Assembly (NCBI RefSeq): GCF_000337555.1
Contig: NZ_AOIO01000021.1
Span: 174,430-238,429 of the forward strand
DNA from: Natrialba asiatica DSM 12278
GTDB taxonomy: Archaea > Halobacteriota > Halobacteria > Halobacteriales > Natrialbaceae
Direction: 5' to 3'
DNA length: 64,000 nt
Shown here: piece by piece, positions 34,592 to 44,489 of the stretch
Numbering within the stretch: the stretch's first letter is position 1
Layout of the letters: each line of letters opens with the position of its first letter
The notes under the pieces: generated by a model
Told to the model about the DNA's origin: nothing
What the model saw: the letters and a program-made list of their open reading frames with translations, nothing else
Databases searched by the model: none
Program-made: the position numbers and the translations under genes

Positions 34592-35482
34592 TCAGGTTCG
34601 CTGTTGATATCGATTCCGGATGATGATCGCGACCGAGTTGATCGTAAGCAGGATTACGAGCAGCGTCACGACGCCGGCCGCAACGACGCCGTACTGGAAC
34701 TCCGTCTGCGGGTACGACGCCCAGTTGTAGATTTGTAAGGGCATGGCGCTGACCTTGCTGAGAAGGCTGTTTGGAACTCCGAAGACGGTCGTCGGTGCCG
34801 CGATCATGATCAGCGGTGCCGTCTCGCCGATTGCACGACCCAGTGCGAGGATCGTCCCGGTCATGATGCCGGGCATCGCCCGTGGTAGAACAACGTTCCG
34901 GATCGTCTGCCACTTCGTCGCGCCCATCCCGTAGGATGCCTGTCGCTGCGAGTCGGGGACCGATCGAATCGCTTCCTGTGCCGAGATGATTACGATCGGC
35001 AGGATAAGCAAGGAGACGGTAAACGCCGCGGCCAGCACCGACCCGTAGCCGATGTTAAAGAGCCCTACGAACAGCCCCAGTCCTAACAAACCGTACACAA
35101 CTGAAGGAACGCCCGCAAGATTGGCGATGTTGAGCTGGATGAACCGCGTGAGGTAGCCGTCACTGGCGTACTCTTCGAGGTAGATCGCAGCCCCGACACC
35201 GAGCGGGAAGGTGACGAGCGCGATCATGATCATAATCGCGATGGAGCCGACGATCGCGGGCAGGAATCCGGCATTGTTCGGATTCGGATGCGGCGGGTTC
35301 GTGAGGAAACCCCAGTCGAGCCAGCCGACCGCGTCGACGGCGACGTTCAGGAGCAACGCCGCGAGCGAGACGATGCCGATGAGCGTCGCCGCCAGTGCGA
35401 GCAGCCGGAACGCCACGTCTTTCGTGCGGCTGATCTGGCCGAACCCGGAGTCGACCGATGCCTCCTGCGTATCGGCAGCCAT
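34592..35482 (-). CDS. pstA: PstA phosphate ABC transporter permease
   Basis: A 296-residue permease with about six membrane helices, beginning with [19 protein letters not shown] (about 27-45). The PstA-specific [11 protein letters not shown] stretch lies near residue 58, and the EAA coupling loop [19 protein letters not shown] near 178-196 interacts with PstB. Its ATG overlaps the pstC stop by one base (TAATG), showing tight translational coupling. Confidence 0.95.
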   Translation of the reverse strand: MAADTQEASVDSGFGQISRTKDVAFRLLALAATLIGIVSLAALLLNVAVDAVGWLDWGFLTNPPHPNPNNAGFLPAIVGSIAIMIMIALVTFPLGVGAAIYLEEYASDGYLTRFIQLNIANLAGVPSVVYGLLGLGLFVGLFNIGYGSVLAAAFTVSLLILPIVIISAQEAIRSVPDSQRQASYGMGATKWQTIRNVVLPRAMPGIMTGTILALGRAIGETAPLIMIAAPTTVFGVPNSLLSKVSAMPLQIYNWASYPQTEFQYGVVAAGVVTLLVILLTINSVAIIIRNRYQQRT

Positions 35483-36405
35483 TAGCGATACACCTCCCGA
35501 TAGCGCGAGGCGACGAGTTCACTGACGAGGTTCATGACGAAGGTGATGACGAATAGGGTGAGTCCGACTGCAAAGAGGCTCTTGTAGGCGGCTCCCTGAC
35601 CGACGATGTCGCCGGTACCGATCTGGACCATGGCAGAAGTCATGGGTTGGATCGAATCCAGGAACATCCCCGCCGGATCGGTCAGATCGACCATCCGCGG
35701 TGTCTGCCCCGCTGCGATAGCGACGATCATCGTTTCGCCGATCGCCCGCGAGAGGGCGAGGATGAACGAGGAGATGATTCCCGAAAGCGCTGCCGGCACG
35801 ACGACGGATGTCGAGACGGTAAACTTCGTCGCCCCGAGTCCGTAGCTGGCCTGTCGAAGCGAGTCCGGGACTGCACTCATCGCGTCCTCGCTGATCGAGG
35901 ATACCATCGGGATGATCATGATCCCGACCATGATCGATGCCGAGAGCGCGTTGAACGTTGAGAGCGGCAGGATCGTATCTAGCGCCGGCGTCACGTAGAC
36001 GAGCGCGAAGTAGCCGTAGACGACCGTCGGCACGCCAGCCAGCACCTCGAGCGCCGGTTTGAGGTAGGCTCGTCGGCGCTCGGAGGCGTACTCGCTGAGA
36101 TAGATCGCGGTCAGCAACCCGATCGGAAGCGCGACCAGCGCCGAGCCGAGGGTGATGATCAACGTCCCCGAAATCAGCGGCAGCACGCCGAACGCGACCG
36201 GGTCGTTCGTCGGGCTCCACCGCGTTCCCGTAAGGAACTCGACCGGCGAGACGGTCGCGAAGAAATCGATCGCGTCGATGAGAAGCGTCGCGACGATGGC
36301 GACGGTAGTCAGGATCGACAGGAGCGCACACAGCATGAAGAGATAGCGAAATGCCGTGCCGCGCGCGGTGCGGATGCCGTCGTGAGAGAAGTCCGGCTGG
36401 CTCAT
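35482..36405 (-). CDS. pstC: PstC phosphate ABC transporter permease
   Basis: A 307-residue permease with about six helices. The family fingerprint is the first external loop SPVEFLTGTRWSPTNDPVAF (about 53-72) and the coupling loop LRQASYGLGATKFTVSTSVVV. It pairs with PstA. Its ATG overlaps the pstS stop as ATGA, so pstS-pstC-pstA are all translationally coupled. Confidence 0.95.
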   Translation of the reverse strand: MSQPDFSHDGIRTARGTAFRYLFMLCALLSILTTVAIVATLLIDAIDFFATVSPVEFLTGTRWSPTNDPVAFGVLPLISGTLIITLGSALVALPIGLLTAIYLSEYASERRRAYLKPALEVLAGVPTVVYGYFALVYVTPALDTILPLSTFNALSASIMVGIMIIPMVSSISEDAMSAVPDSLRQASYGLGATKFTVSTSVVVPAALSGIISSFILALSRAIGETMIVAIAAGQTPRMVDLTDPAGMFLDSIQPMTSAMVQIGTGDIVGQGAAYKSLFAVGLTLFVITFVMNLVSELVASRYREVYR

Positions 36406-37376
36406 TCGGTCACCTCGGCGATCGCTTCGTCGAGTTTCGCTAGGTTTTCGTCGCGTTGGTCCTCGGTGATCGGGACGTACCCAACCTCGGAAACCAGATC
36501 CGTCGCCGCTCGTTCCATATAGAAGCGAGCGAAGTCACGGACGGCTGGATCTGCGAGCGATTCCTTCGCGACGTAGATGAACAGCGGCCGCGAGAGCGGG
36601 GTATACTCACCGGACATCGCCGTCTCGATCGAGGGCTCCACGCAAGCGCCGTCGTCGTCGATCGAGAGCGCCTTGATCGAGTCCGGATTTTCGCTGTAGT
36701 ACGAGAAGCCGAAGTAGCCCATCGCGTACTCCGATCCCTGCACGCCCTGTACGATCGTTCGGTCGCGCTCGGTCGCGTGGTAGTCGCTTCGGTGGTTTTC
36801 CTCCTCGCCGATGATTGCCTCGTTGAAGTAATCGAACGTTCCGGAAGTCGTCGCAGCGCCGTACAGTTCGAACTCCTCGTCGGGCCAATCTTCGTCGATA
36901 TCGCTCCAGCGCTCGGCTCCACCGGCGCGCCAGATATCCCGGAGTTCGTCGACGGTAAGGCAATCAACCCAGTCGGCCTCCGGATTGACGACGACCGTCA
37001 ACGCGTCCGTCGCGACCTGGAACTCGATCGGCGTAATACCGTTCTCTCCACACTGTTCGGTTTCGGCGTCGGCGATCGCCCGACTCGCGTTGTTAATGTC
37101 GGTCCGTCCCGCACAGAAGAAGTTCCCGAACCCGCCGCCGGTCCCCGTCTTACTGAGCGAGAGGTTGACGGTCGGATTTTTCTCGGAAAATGCGGAGGCG
37201 ATCGCCTCGGTCACGGGAAACACGGTGCTGCTTCCCGCGATATTCACTTGATTGCCCTCTTCGGCGAAGACACCGGCACAACCGGCCATTCCGCCGGAGA
37301 GAGCAACACTTGCCGCGGCGAGAAAATCACGCCGACCGAGTCCGGTCGGCAAGGGCGCCGTGGTATCTCTCGACAT
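36402..37376 (-). CDS. pstS: PstS phosphate-binding lipoprotein
   Basis: A 324-residue phosphate-binding protein. It has a Tat signal (GRRDFLAAA, about 14-22) and a lipobox GMAGC with lipidated Cys33. Phosphate-binding segments are visible as NIAGSSTVFPVTEAIA (about 49-64), SKTGTGGGFGNF (about 84-95) and INNASRAIAD, and the second-lobe GAATTSGTFDYFNEAI. It captures phosphate outside the cell and hands it to PstC-PstA. The ATG at 37376 is preferred to an upstream start. A TATA-like CTTATTTG element about 27 bases upstream would give a leaderless transcript. Confidence 0.95.
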   Translation of the reverse strand: MSRDTTAPLPTGLGRRDFLAAASVALSGGMAGCAGVFAEEGNQVNIAGSSTVFPVTEAIASAFSEKNPTVNLSLSKTGTGGGFGNFFCAGRTDINNASRAIADAETEQCGENGITPIEFQVATDALTVVVNPEADWVDCLTVDELRDIWRAGGAERWSDIDEDWPDEEFELYGAATTSGTFDYFNEAIIGEEENHRSDYHATERDRTIVQGVQGSEYAMGYFGFSYYSENPDSIKALSIDDDGACVEPSIETAMSGEYTPLSRPLFIYVAKESLADPAVRDFARFYMERAATDLVSEVGYVPITEDQRDENLAKLDEAIAEVTE

Positions 37377-37769
37377 CACTGAAGAATCGCCAGCACCCAA
37401 ATAAGTACTCTACTATGATGGCTATATATCTATATATAATATCCATCCTGAGTTTCCTCAATGAGATAGATAGCCAGTCTGGTCGTCACCCCCGCCATGC
37501 GCCGGGATGACGAACGATTACGGAGCCGTTACGAATCAGTAGTCTTAACATAGCTTTAGACATCTATACTGCATTGCCGTCGTCTCACGTACAGACGGAA
37601 CTGTTCCGGAGTGATCCACAGTTATATGTATCTAGTTACCCTATTCGTTCTGATGGCCATAGTGATCGGTGAATATCCCATTTCCGGGCCCAATACATCC
37701 ATTTTATAGCTGGCAGTGATCTCTATAGATAGCAGGGTATTTATATTCGAACGCTCAAACACCTCCGGT
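37377..37769. promoter_or_regulatory. Divergent control region of pstS and the AbrB/PhoU-type regulator
   Basis: This 393-bp region has no gene. Near pstS there is a minus-strand CTTATTTG-type box (about 37400-37407). Further out is a striking alternating tract, TATATATCTATATATAAT (about 37423-37440), that is almost self-complementary. Near the divergent regulator, TTTATATT (about 37740-37747) lies about 27 bases ahead of its ATG. The middle holds mixed AT-rich sequence including TTATATGTATC. The arrangement suits a phosphate-responsive switch read from both sides. Confidence 0.65.
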
Positions 37770-38765
37770 ATGGAAACGCGGAAGGTTCAGGTGACCGGCG
37801 GATCGACGTACACCGTCTCACTGCCTAAGACGTGGGCGACCGAAAACGATGTCGAGGCCGGAACGACAGTCGAGTTCTATCCGGAGGACGATGCGCTCTT
37901 GCTCACGCCGGCAAGCGATATCGAGCGCCAAGAAGGAACGCTCGACGTCTCCGATCTCGAAGGCGAACGCCTAACCAGGGCCGTGATGACCATGTACGTC
38001 AGCGGGTTCGACCTCATCCGGCTCGAGGCAACCCGGATCACGACCGACCAGCGCCGGGCGATTCGGAACGCCACGCAGAGCCTCGTCGGCGTCGAAGTTC
38101 TCGAAGAGACGAACGACAGTGTCGTCATCCAGGATCTGCTCGATTCCGCCGAACTCTCGATCGTCAACGCCGTCTCGCGCATGCGCCTGATAGCGAGTTC
38201 GATGCTCGCCGATGCCGTCACCGCCCTCGTCGAGAACGACGACGACATCGCACTCGACGTGATCCAGCGCGACGACGACGTCGATCGCCTCTGGCTCGTC
38301 GTCTCCCGTATCTTCCGGGCGACGCTTCGCTCCCCGCGCGCCGCGGAAGAACTCGGCGTGCCCCGCGAGGACTGTTTCGACTACCACTCGAGCGCGCGCC
38401 AACTCGAGCGCATCGCCGACCACGCCACCAAGATCAGCAATCTCGCGCTCAAACTCCAGGAGATTCCGGAATCGGTCGCCGAGGCGGTCGTTGCGCTTCA
38501 CGAGGACGCTGCCGACGTCTTAGAGAAGTCGATGGACGCGCTGGTCGCCGACGATTCCGAGGAAGCAAATCGACTGGGACACGCCGCCCGCCAGGCCGTC
38601 GTCGAAATCGACGAACACACCAGGACGATCGACGACATGCTCCGTGAACTCGATCCCGTACAGGCCCAGTCGCTCGGTCTGATCGTCGACTCGCTTTCGC
38701 GAAGCGCAGACTACGGTGGAAACATCGCCGAGACGGCGTTGCAGAAGGCGGCTCCGCGGCCCTAA
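37770..38765 (+). CDS. Phosphate uptake regulator with AbrB-like N-terminus and PhoU domains
   Basis: A 331-residue protein whose first ~45 residues (METRKVQVTGGSTYTVSLPK) form an AbrB/SpoVT swapped-hairpin DNA-binding domain. The rest is helical PhoU-like, with DCFDYHSSARQLERIADHATK (about 206-226) and a second repeat near 285-320 (SLGLIVDSLSRSADYGGNIAE). It is therefore a candidate DNA-binding phosphate regulator for the divergent pst operon. TATA-like TTTATATT about 27 bases before the ATG suggests a leaderless start and supports 37770 over the upstream in-frame ATG. Confidence 0.92.
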   Translation: METRKVQVTGGSTYTVSLPKTWATENDVEAGTTVEFYPEDDALLLTPASDIERQEGTLDVSDLEGERLTRAVMTMYVSGFDLIRLEATRITTDQRRAIRNATQSLVGVEVLEETNDSVVIQDLLDSAELSIVNAVSRMRLIASSMLADAVTALVENDDDIALDVIQRDDDVDRLWLVVSRIFRATLRSPRAAEELGVPREDCFDYHSSARQLERIADHATKISNLALKLQEIPESVAEAVVALHEDAADVLEKSMDALVADDSEEANRLGHAARQAVVEIDEHTRTIDDMLRELDPVQAQSLGLIVDSLSRSADYGGNIAETALQKAAPRP

Positions 38766-38882
38766 TCGTAATCGTAGTCGTAACCGTAACCGGTTCTCCG
38801 AGCGCCAGCGTTCGTTCTCCGCACTGTTCCGCCGCGGCGGGTTTGACTCGAATTCAATTGAAATCCGGTGTGCAATCCACGA

Positions 38883-39278
38883 TCACGACCAGCGGTCGGA
38901 AACGCGACGGGCCAGCGGTCCTGTCTCGGCGTCAATCTGTCGGTGAAACAGGTACTGGACGAATGCCGGGAATGCCCCGAAAATACCGATGAGTCCGAGT
39001 ACCGTCATCTGGGAGACGGCATTCGTGGCGATTGCAACCAGCCCGCCCACGCCGAGTAGCACCAAGAGGAGGACGGAACCGAGATATATGCGCGACCGGA
39101 CAGGGGCCGCCGCCTTCTCGTCCGCATCGTACAGGAAGAACTCGTAGAGACAGAGGACTCCTGCGAGAACGACGGCGAACGAGAGGGCGGCGGCGAACGG
39201 AGCGAGCATACCTACTAGGTAGAAAGACACCATCATAAAATACTCGACCGTTCCGAATCTTCGTATCAGACTGGACAT
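38883..39278 (-). CDS. Four-helix membrane protein, hypothetical
   Basis: A 131-residue protein with four predicted membrane helices: about 13-31 (FMMVSFYLVGMLAPFAAAL), 32-49, 66-84 (LGSVLLLVLLGVGGLVAIA) and 91-110. The cytoplasmic tail is charged (RQIDAETGPLARRVSDRWS). The first two helices run almost together. No family is recognised. The start could also be at MMVSF 14 residues in. It is divergent from the SnoaL-like gene at 39380. Confidence 0.65.
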   Translation of the reverse strand: MSSLIRRFGTVEYFMMVSFYLVGMLAPFAAALSFAVVLAGVLCLYEFFLYDADEKAAAPVRSRIYLGSVLLLVLLGVGGLVAIATNAVSQMTVLGLIGIFGAFPAFVQYLFHRQIDAETGPLARRVSDRWS

Positions 39279-39379
39279 CTCCGTCTCGAACGCGTCTCAC
39301 GACCGAGGTTGGTGCCGAGGACGTCGGCGACAGCGTGTTCCCCCCAATCTCTACACACGATGATGGTGTACGGTATCGT

Positions 39380-39799
39380 ATGAGAACTCCCGAGGAGTCC
39401 CTCGAACGATTGTACACGGATGTCTGGAACGGCGAAAACCCGGAGGCGGCAGACGAATTGGTGCACGAGACGTACGTCATCCACGATCGCGATCTGGCCG
39501 CGGAACTGCAGGGTCCCGAATTGTACAAGGCGCTCGCAAGCGCCACGCGAGAGATCTTCCCAGACATGACGTTCGAGATAGCGGACGTGGTCGCCGCCGG
39601 CGAGACGGTGGCTGTTCGGTGGACGATGACGGGCACGCACCGCGGAGAGCTGTTCGGCGTCGAACCGACCGGACGGCAGGTCGAACTCCCGGCGATCGAG
39701 TTCAATCGCTTCGAGGACGGGATGCTCATCGAAACGTGGACCCAGAGCGACCAGTTCGGACTCTTGCACCAATTGGGAGTGGATCCGACGGCCGAGTGA
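39380..39799 (+). CDS. SnoaL-like polyketide cyclase / ester cyclase family protein
   Basis: A 139-residue protein with the NTF2-like cone fold of the SnoaL family. Features are LERLYTDVWNGENPEAADELVHETYVIHD (about 8-36, shown in part), FPDMTFEIADVVAAGETVAVRW and FEDGMLIETWTQSDQFGLL at the end. These proteins act as cyclases, isomerases or ligand binders; the substrate is unknown. The ATG at 39380 gives the usual length. Confidence 0.8.
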   Translation: MRTPEESLERLYTDVWNGENPEAADELVHETYVIHDRDLAAELQGPELYKALASATREIFPDMTFEIADVVAAGETVAVRWTMTGTHRGELFGVEPTGRQVELPAIEFNRFEDGMLIETWTQSDQFGLLHQLGVDPTAE

Positions 39800-39925
39800 G
39801 ATCAGCGCCAAACGCCATGACGCAAGCAACGCCGAAAGCACGTCCAGCGACGCGCTGACAGCGCTGTCGGATTGACACTGCTGGTGCTATGGAAAACGAG
39901 TCGAAGAGAATCGAGTCGGCGTCGA

Positions 39926-40300
39926 TCAGTTATCGAGCAGCACGGCGTTGACCTGGCCGGTCTGGCCGGGTCGGGACGTAACGCGGGCCTCGCCCTCGGA
40001 GGTCGCGATAACGGCACCCTTCGTGATGATGTTTCGGCGGACGTAGTTCGGGTTGGCATCGTTCTCGACGACGTCCTCGATGTCCGCGGAGACCGTTTCG
40101 TCGTCGGTGTTGACGCTTGCAACGTCCGTCGCGAGCGCACGCGTCTTCGTGTCGTTGCCGCGGACATCGACGGTCCGGAAGCGCGGTTCGCCGACCTGCG
40201 TCTCCGTCGGCAGTCGGCCGAGTTCGTCCTTTCGGCGCTTGCGAACGTTCTTCAGTCGACCGCCGGTTCGCTTTCGCGTAGAGCGTCCCTGGTCTTGCAT
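39926..40300 (-). CDS. rps8e: 30S ribosomal protein S8e
   Basis: A 124-residue archaeal S8e. The basic N-terminus MQDQGRSTRKRTGGRLKN is the S8e signature (archaeal S8e starts like this). The ENDANPNYVRRNIITKGAVI segment (about 79-98) is also diagnostic. It is a component of the small ribosomal subunit. The ATG at 40300 is supported by a minus-strand TATA-like element (AAGTATTTG) about 25 bases upstream. Its neighbours are unrelated metabolic genes. Confidence 0.97.
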   Translation of the reverse strand: MQDQGRSTRKRTGGRLKNVRKRRKDELGRLPTETQVGEPRFRTVDVRGNDTKTRALATDVASVNTDDETVSADIEDVVENDANPNYVRRNIITKGAVIATSEGEARVTSRPGQTGQVNAVLLDN

Positions 40301-40366
40301 ACGCGGGAACTGTCCCGGCAAATACTTGAATGCACGCTTTCGTGCCGGCGGGACCGACACCGTGTG

Positions 40367-41761
40367 TCAGTCGTCGGCGACCAGACAGTAGGCGTGCCCC
40401 GGTTCCTCGAGCGTCGTCGTCTCCTCGTCATCGTCGTAATAATTCGAAATTACGCCGCGCTCGGCGTAGTAGATCCGCCCGTTGACGGGCACGGGGGCAC
40501 TGGTGACGCGACCCCGGTTTTCGACGCGCCAACGACGGTCTCCGGTCTCCTTGTCGAGCGCGTACAGGTGCGAGTCGTACGAGCCGGCGAGTACCGTCTC
40601 GGCCGTGACCGTCAGTGCTCCGATGACGCGCCCGTTGACGTTCGTCGACCACAGTTCCTCGCCGGACTCGGCATCGAGCGCGTAGACGTAGTTGTCGTCG
40701 CTTCCCATGTAGACGATATCTTCTTCGACATCGACCGCCGGATTCGACATCACCGACGCTCCCGTCTCGAACACCCACTCCTCCTCGCCGTCCGCCAGAT
40801 CGAGACAGTAGAAGTTGTCGTCCCAACTCCCGACGTAGCCGTAGCCGTCGTGGGCCGCGACGGTCCCCTTGATCTGGGCACCCTTCCGAAACGCACCATC
40901 CGCGGCTTCTTCGCCGTCCGCGTCGGCCTGGTACTGCCAACTGAACTCGAGTTCAGGGAACTCCCAACAGTAGACGGCACCGTCGTTCGAGCCGGCGAGT
41001 ATCCGTCCGGCGTCGAGGTCGATCGTCGGCGAGGGATGGGCCTGCCCCCAGATGCGGTCGTCGCTCCAGGTTGGGTCGCCAGTGTTCGGGTCGATCGCCC
41101 AGAGCGCACCGCTCGAGGGCGGGGCGAATTCGGAGATGACGTACAGCGTGCCGTCGTGGTAGGCCGGGCTCGAGCCGATCGCGAGCGCGCCGTCGAGTTC
41201 GGCGGAGCGAGTGCGCCAGACGATGTCGCCGCTGTCGGTGTCGAGCGCGTAGAGGTCGCCGTCGTAGCCGCCGATGTAGGCGGTATCACCGACGATGGCG
41301 GGGGAGCCGTGGAAGCCGAGTTCGGTCGCGCCGGTTTGAGTCGTCCAGCGCAGTTCGCCCGCGGGCGTGTAGGCGTGAACGCGGCCGGTGTCGCCGGCGA
41401 ATAGGATCGTCTCGCCGTCGGGCGTCGGGAGGGGGCTAGATTTGGCTGCGGTGTGGCCGACGGAGTTGATCGGGAAGGTCCAGTCGACGTGTACGGCATC
41501 GGGGACGACCTCGTCGGGGTAGTAGCCGAGTCGACGTAGGCCGTTCTGGAACAGGGAGACGTCTTCGGAGCCGTTGACGAGGCCGCCGAGCGTGTTCGGC
41601 AGGTCGACGCAACCGGCGAGGCCCGTCGCCGCGGCGGTTGCAGTCGCGGTAGCGCCGAGAAAACGGCGTCGCGATGCGTTCGCCTCGCCGTCGGCGGGGG
41701 AGGTTCGAGATCGAGGGCGGGTTCGGGATCGACGAGATCGGGGTCGGTGTGGCGGTTCCAT
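40367..41761 (-). CDS. PQQ-like beta-propeller lipoprotein
   Basis: A 464-residue secreted protein. A 30-residue basic tail precedes a Tat signal (SRRRFLGAT, about 30-38), and a lipobox GLAGC gives lipidated Cys51. The remainder is a beta-propeller with repeated AYTPAGELRWTTQTG-like, ALDTDSGDIVWRT, ALDAESGEELWSTNVNG and ALDKETGDRRWRVE tryptophan-docking motifs, about seven blades. This is the same repeat as in BamB/quinoprotein dehydrogenases, but no PQQ-site residues were checked. It may be an envelope binding protein. A start 5 codons upstream is possible. Confidence 0.9.
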   Translation of the reverse strand: MEPPHRPRSRRSRTRPRSRTSPADGEANASRRRFLGATATATAAATGLAGCVDLPNTLGGLVNGSEDVSLFQNGLRRLGYYPDEVVPDAVHVDWTFPINSVGHTAAKSSPLPTPDGETILFAGDTGRVHAYTPAGELRWTTQTGATELGFHGSPAIVGDTAYIGGYDGDLYALDTDSGDIVWRTRSAELDGALAIGSSPAYHDGTLYVISEFAPPSSGALWAIDPNTGDPTWSDDRIWGQAHPSPTIDLDAGRILAGSNDGAVYCWEFPELEFSWQYQADADGEEAADGAFRKGAQIKGTVAAHDGYGYVGSWDDNFYCLDLADGEEEWVFETGASVMSNPAVDVEEDIVYMGSDDNYVYALDAESGEELWSTNVNGRVIGALTVTAETVLAGSYDSHLYALDKETGDRRWRVENRGRVTSAPVPVNGRIYYAERGVISNYYDDDEETTTLEEPGHAYCLVADD

Positions 41762-42100
41762 AGCGCGCTCTAGCAACAGCCACGGTCGAGACCGGCTAAA
41801 TACCGGCGATTTGTTGCACGCGTCGCCCGGGTGAGTGGTGCCGGGGAGAAGGCGGAGACGAAGATACCGCGACGGCTATGCAGCGTTCGTTTCACGGGAA
41901 CGAAGAGCACGCGGTCTGTATTCACCTACGGCCTGAACACGCGCCAGACGGCGCGGGGATGCAGTAGTGCGGTCGGTGGTTTCTCCATCATTTGCACACT
42001 GAAGAAGAGATCCCACAGGTGGCCGTCGGTGTGGGCCTTCCGAAGGAGGCGAGACAGATACCAGTTCAGGAAATACGTCTTACAAAGCCGATACTCGTCG
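41762..42100. other. 339-bp intergenic gap
   Basis: No credible gene is seen between the propeller lipoprotein (start 41761) and the malic enzyme stop (42101). Open frames here are Ser/Arg-rich and show no recognisable protein. I see no RNA gene or clear terminator hairpin by eye. Confidence 0.5.
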
Positions 42101-44350
42101 CTATTCCTGTTGTGCGTCGACGACCGCGACGCTCGCCAGATTCACGATGTCCTTGACCTCGTCGCCGCGCTGGAGGACGTGTACCGGCCGATCCATGCCG
42201 ACCAGCATCGGGCCGATGGCGTCCGCGCCGCCGAGACGCTGGAGGAGTTTGTAGCCAATGTTCCCCGATTCGAGGTTCGGGAAGACGAGCACGTTCGCCG
42301 GTTCCTCGAGTTCGGAGAAGCCGTAGGTTCCCTCGAGAATGTCGTCGACGACGGCGGTGTCGGCCTGCATCTCGCCGTCGACGGGGAAGTCGACCGCGGG
42401 ATCGTCCTGTAGCATTGTCGCGGCGCGACGCGGTTTACGCGTGCCGTCGTTGTCGACGCTGCCGAAGTTCGAGTACGACAGCAGTGCGGCGCGGGGTTCG
42501 ATGTTGAACCGGCGGGCGAGCTTGCCGGTCTGTTTGGTGACCTCCGCGAGGACCTCCTCGTCGGGAGCCTGATTGACCGTCGCGTCGGCGACGAAGATCA
42601 CGCGATTCTTGAACGTGAGCATGTAGACGCCGGCGGCGTAGTCGACGTCGTCCGCGGTGCCGATCACCTGCAGCGGCGGTCGGAGCGCCGACGGATAGTG
42701 ATGGGAGAGACCCGTCAGGAGCGCATCAGCGTCGCCCTGTTCGACCATCACGCTGCCGAAGTAGTTCGAATCACCCTCGATGAGTTCGCCGGCTTCCGTT
42801 CGCGTGATACCCTTGCGCGCGCGGAGTTCGTGCAGACGGTCGGCGTACGCCTCGTAGTCGCCGACCGCGGGATCCGCGACCTGCGGCGTGAACTCGAGGC
42901 CGAGACTCGATGCGGTCTGGCGGATCTCGGACTCGTCGCCGATGAGAATCGGCGCGGCGATGCCTTGTTCCTGAATTTGGTAGGCTGCCCGGATCATCTT
43001 CTCGTTTTCCCCCTCCGCGAGCGCGACCGTCTTGGGGTCGCTCTTTGCCTTGTTGAGGACGACCCGCATCATCTCGCGGGACTTGCCGAGGCGAGCTTCG
43101 AGTTCTTCCTCGTAGGCGTCGAGGTCGAAGTCGGTGCGGGCAGCGCCCGACTCGATCGCGGCTTCGGCGACGGTCGGGGCGACCTGGAAGAGCACGCGCG
43201 GGTCGACGGGCTTCGGAATGATGTAGTCGGGGCCGTACTGAAGCGGCTCGTCGCCGTAGGCTTTGACGACGGCGTCTGGAACGTCCTGCCGGGCGAGGTC
43301 GGCGAGCGCCTCGGCGCAGGCGACTTTCATCTCCTCGTTGATCTCCGTCGCGCGCACGTCGAGTGCACCCCGGAAGATGAAGGGAAACCCGAGGACGTTG
43401 TTGACCTGATTCGGGTAGTCGGAGCGGCCGGTCGCCATGATGACGTCGTCGTCGCGGGCGGCCTTTGCCTCCTCGTAGCCGATTTCGGGATCGGGGTTGG
43501 CCATCGCGAAAATGACCGGGTTGCTGGCCATCGACTGGACCATCTCCTGGGAGACGATGCCGCCGACCGAGAGGCCGACGAAGACGTCCGCCCCCTCCAT
43601 AGCATCCGCGAGATCGCCACCGGGGATGTCGCGAGCGAACTGGCGCTTGTACTCGTTGACCTCCTGCGCCCGAGTTTCGGTGATGATACCCGAGGAGTCA
43701 CACATCGTGATGTTCTCGGCGCGACAGCCGAGCGAGACGTAAAACCGGGCCGTCGCGATGGCGCTCGCGCCCGCTCCCGAGAACACGATTTCGAGGTCTT
43801 CGAGGTCCTTACCCGCAATATCTGCCGCGTTGAGCAGTGCGGCACCGGAGATGATCGCCGTCCCGTGCTGATCGTCGTGAAACACCGGAATGTCGATTTC
43901 CTCGCGCAGGCGCTCCTCGATCGTGAAACACGACGGTGCCGTGATGTCCTCTAAGTTGATCCCGCCGAAGGTCGGCTCCATCATCTTCACCGCCTCGACG
44001 AACTCGTGTGGGTCCGACTCGTCGAGTTCAATGTCGAAGACGTCGATGTCGGCGAAGCGTTTGAACAGGACGCCCTTGCCCTCCATGACGGGCTTTGAGG
44101 CCTGTGCACCGATATCACCGAGTCCGAGCACGGCAGAGCCGTTCGAAACGACGCCGACGAGGTTCCCTTTTGCCGTGTAGGTATACGCCTGGGTCTCGTC
44201 GTCGTCGATCTTCCGGCAGGGCGCAGCAACTCCCGGCGAATACGCGAGTGAGAGGTCTCGCTGCGTGTTCGTCGGCTTCGTCGTCGAAATTTCGATCTTC
44301 CCCGGCGGATCAGTCTGGTGGTACTCCAGCGCGTCCTCGTCAAGTCCCAT
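42101..44350 (-). CDS. maeB: NADP-type malic enzyme with C-terminal phosphotransacetylase-like domain (MaeB)
   Basis: A 749-residue MaeB. The N-terminal malic enzyme half has [41 protein letters not shown], and metal-binding [11 protein letters not shown], followed by the nucleotide-binding [15 protein letters not shown]. The second half (about 415-749) resembles phosphotransacetylase ([38 protein letters not shown]), a regulatory domain that senses acetyl-CoA in this enzyme type. It converts malate to pyruvate plus CO2 and so counterbalances PEP carboxylase. The ATG at 44350 is chosen because upstream sequence is low-complexity. Confidence 0.95.
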   Translation of the reverse strand: MGLDEDALEYHQTDPPGKIEISTTKPTNTQRDLSLAYSPGVAAPCRKIDDDETQAYTYTAKGNLVGVVSNGSAVLGLGDIGAQASKPVMEGKGVLFKRFADIDVFDIELDESDPHEFVEAVKMMEPTFGGINLEDITAPSCFTIEERLREEIDIPVFHDDQHGTAIISGAALLNAADIAGKDLEDLEIVFSGAGASAIATARFYVSLGCRAENITMCDSSGIITETRAQEVNEYKRQFARDIPGGDLADAMEGADVFVGLSVGGIVSQEMVQSMASNPVIFAMANPDPEIGYEEAKAARDDDVIMATGRSDYPNQVNNVLGFPFIFRGALDVRATEINEEMKVACAEALADLARQDVPDAVVKAYGDEPLQYGPDYIIPKPVDPRVLFQVAPTVAEAAIESGAARTDFDLDAYEEELEARLGKSREMMRVVLNKAKSDPKTVALAEGENEKMIRAAYQIQEQGIAAPILIGDESEIRQTASSLGLEFTPQVADPAVGDYEAYADRLHELRARKGITRTEAGELIEGDSNYFGSVMVEQGDADALLTGLSHHYPSALRPPLQVIGTADDVDYAAGVYMLTFKNRVIFVADATVNQAPDEEVLAEVTKQTGKLARRFNIEPRAALLSYSNFGSVDNDGTRKPRRAATMLQDDPAVDFPVDGEMQADTAVVDDILEGTYGFSELEEPANVLVFPNLESGNIGYKLLQRLGGADAIGPMLVGMDRPVHVLQRGDEVKDIVNLASVAVVDAQQE

Positions 44351-44457
44351 ACCATGGACAGTGTGGGCATTCACTAAAAACAATTCGAAGGCGGATATCG
44401 ACAATCGTCGAACTGCGGGCATAGCTCGTCTCGGTCACCTCGTTTCCAGATTCGACC

Positions 44458-44464
44458 GTTTTAT
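44458..44464 (+). promoter_or_regulatory. TATA element of coaD
   Basis: GTTTTATA is about 27 bases before the coaD ATG at 44490, the leaderless spacing seen at several genes of this window. Confidence 0.55.
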
Positions 44465-44489
44465 ACGGGCCGCGCCAGTGAGGTGGGGT

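Noticed and set aside
38766-38790. GTAATC/GTAACC short tandem after the phosphate regulator
   Set aside because: It is a few imperfect units only. There is no sign of a CRISPR array or functional repeat.
41831-42412. 193-residue frame crossing the malic enzyme 3' end
   Set aside because: It overlaps the malic enzyme coding region on the other strand, and the upstream part is Ser/Arg-rich. It is a shadow.
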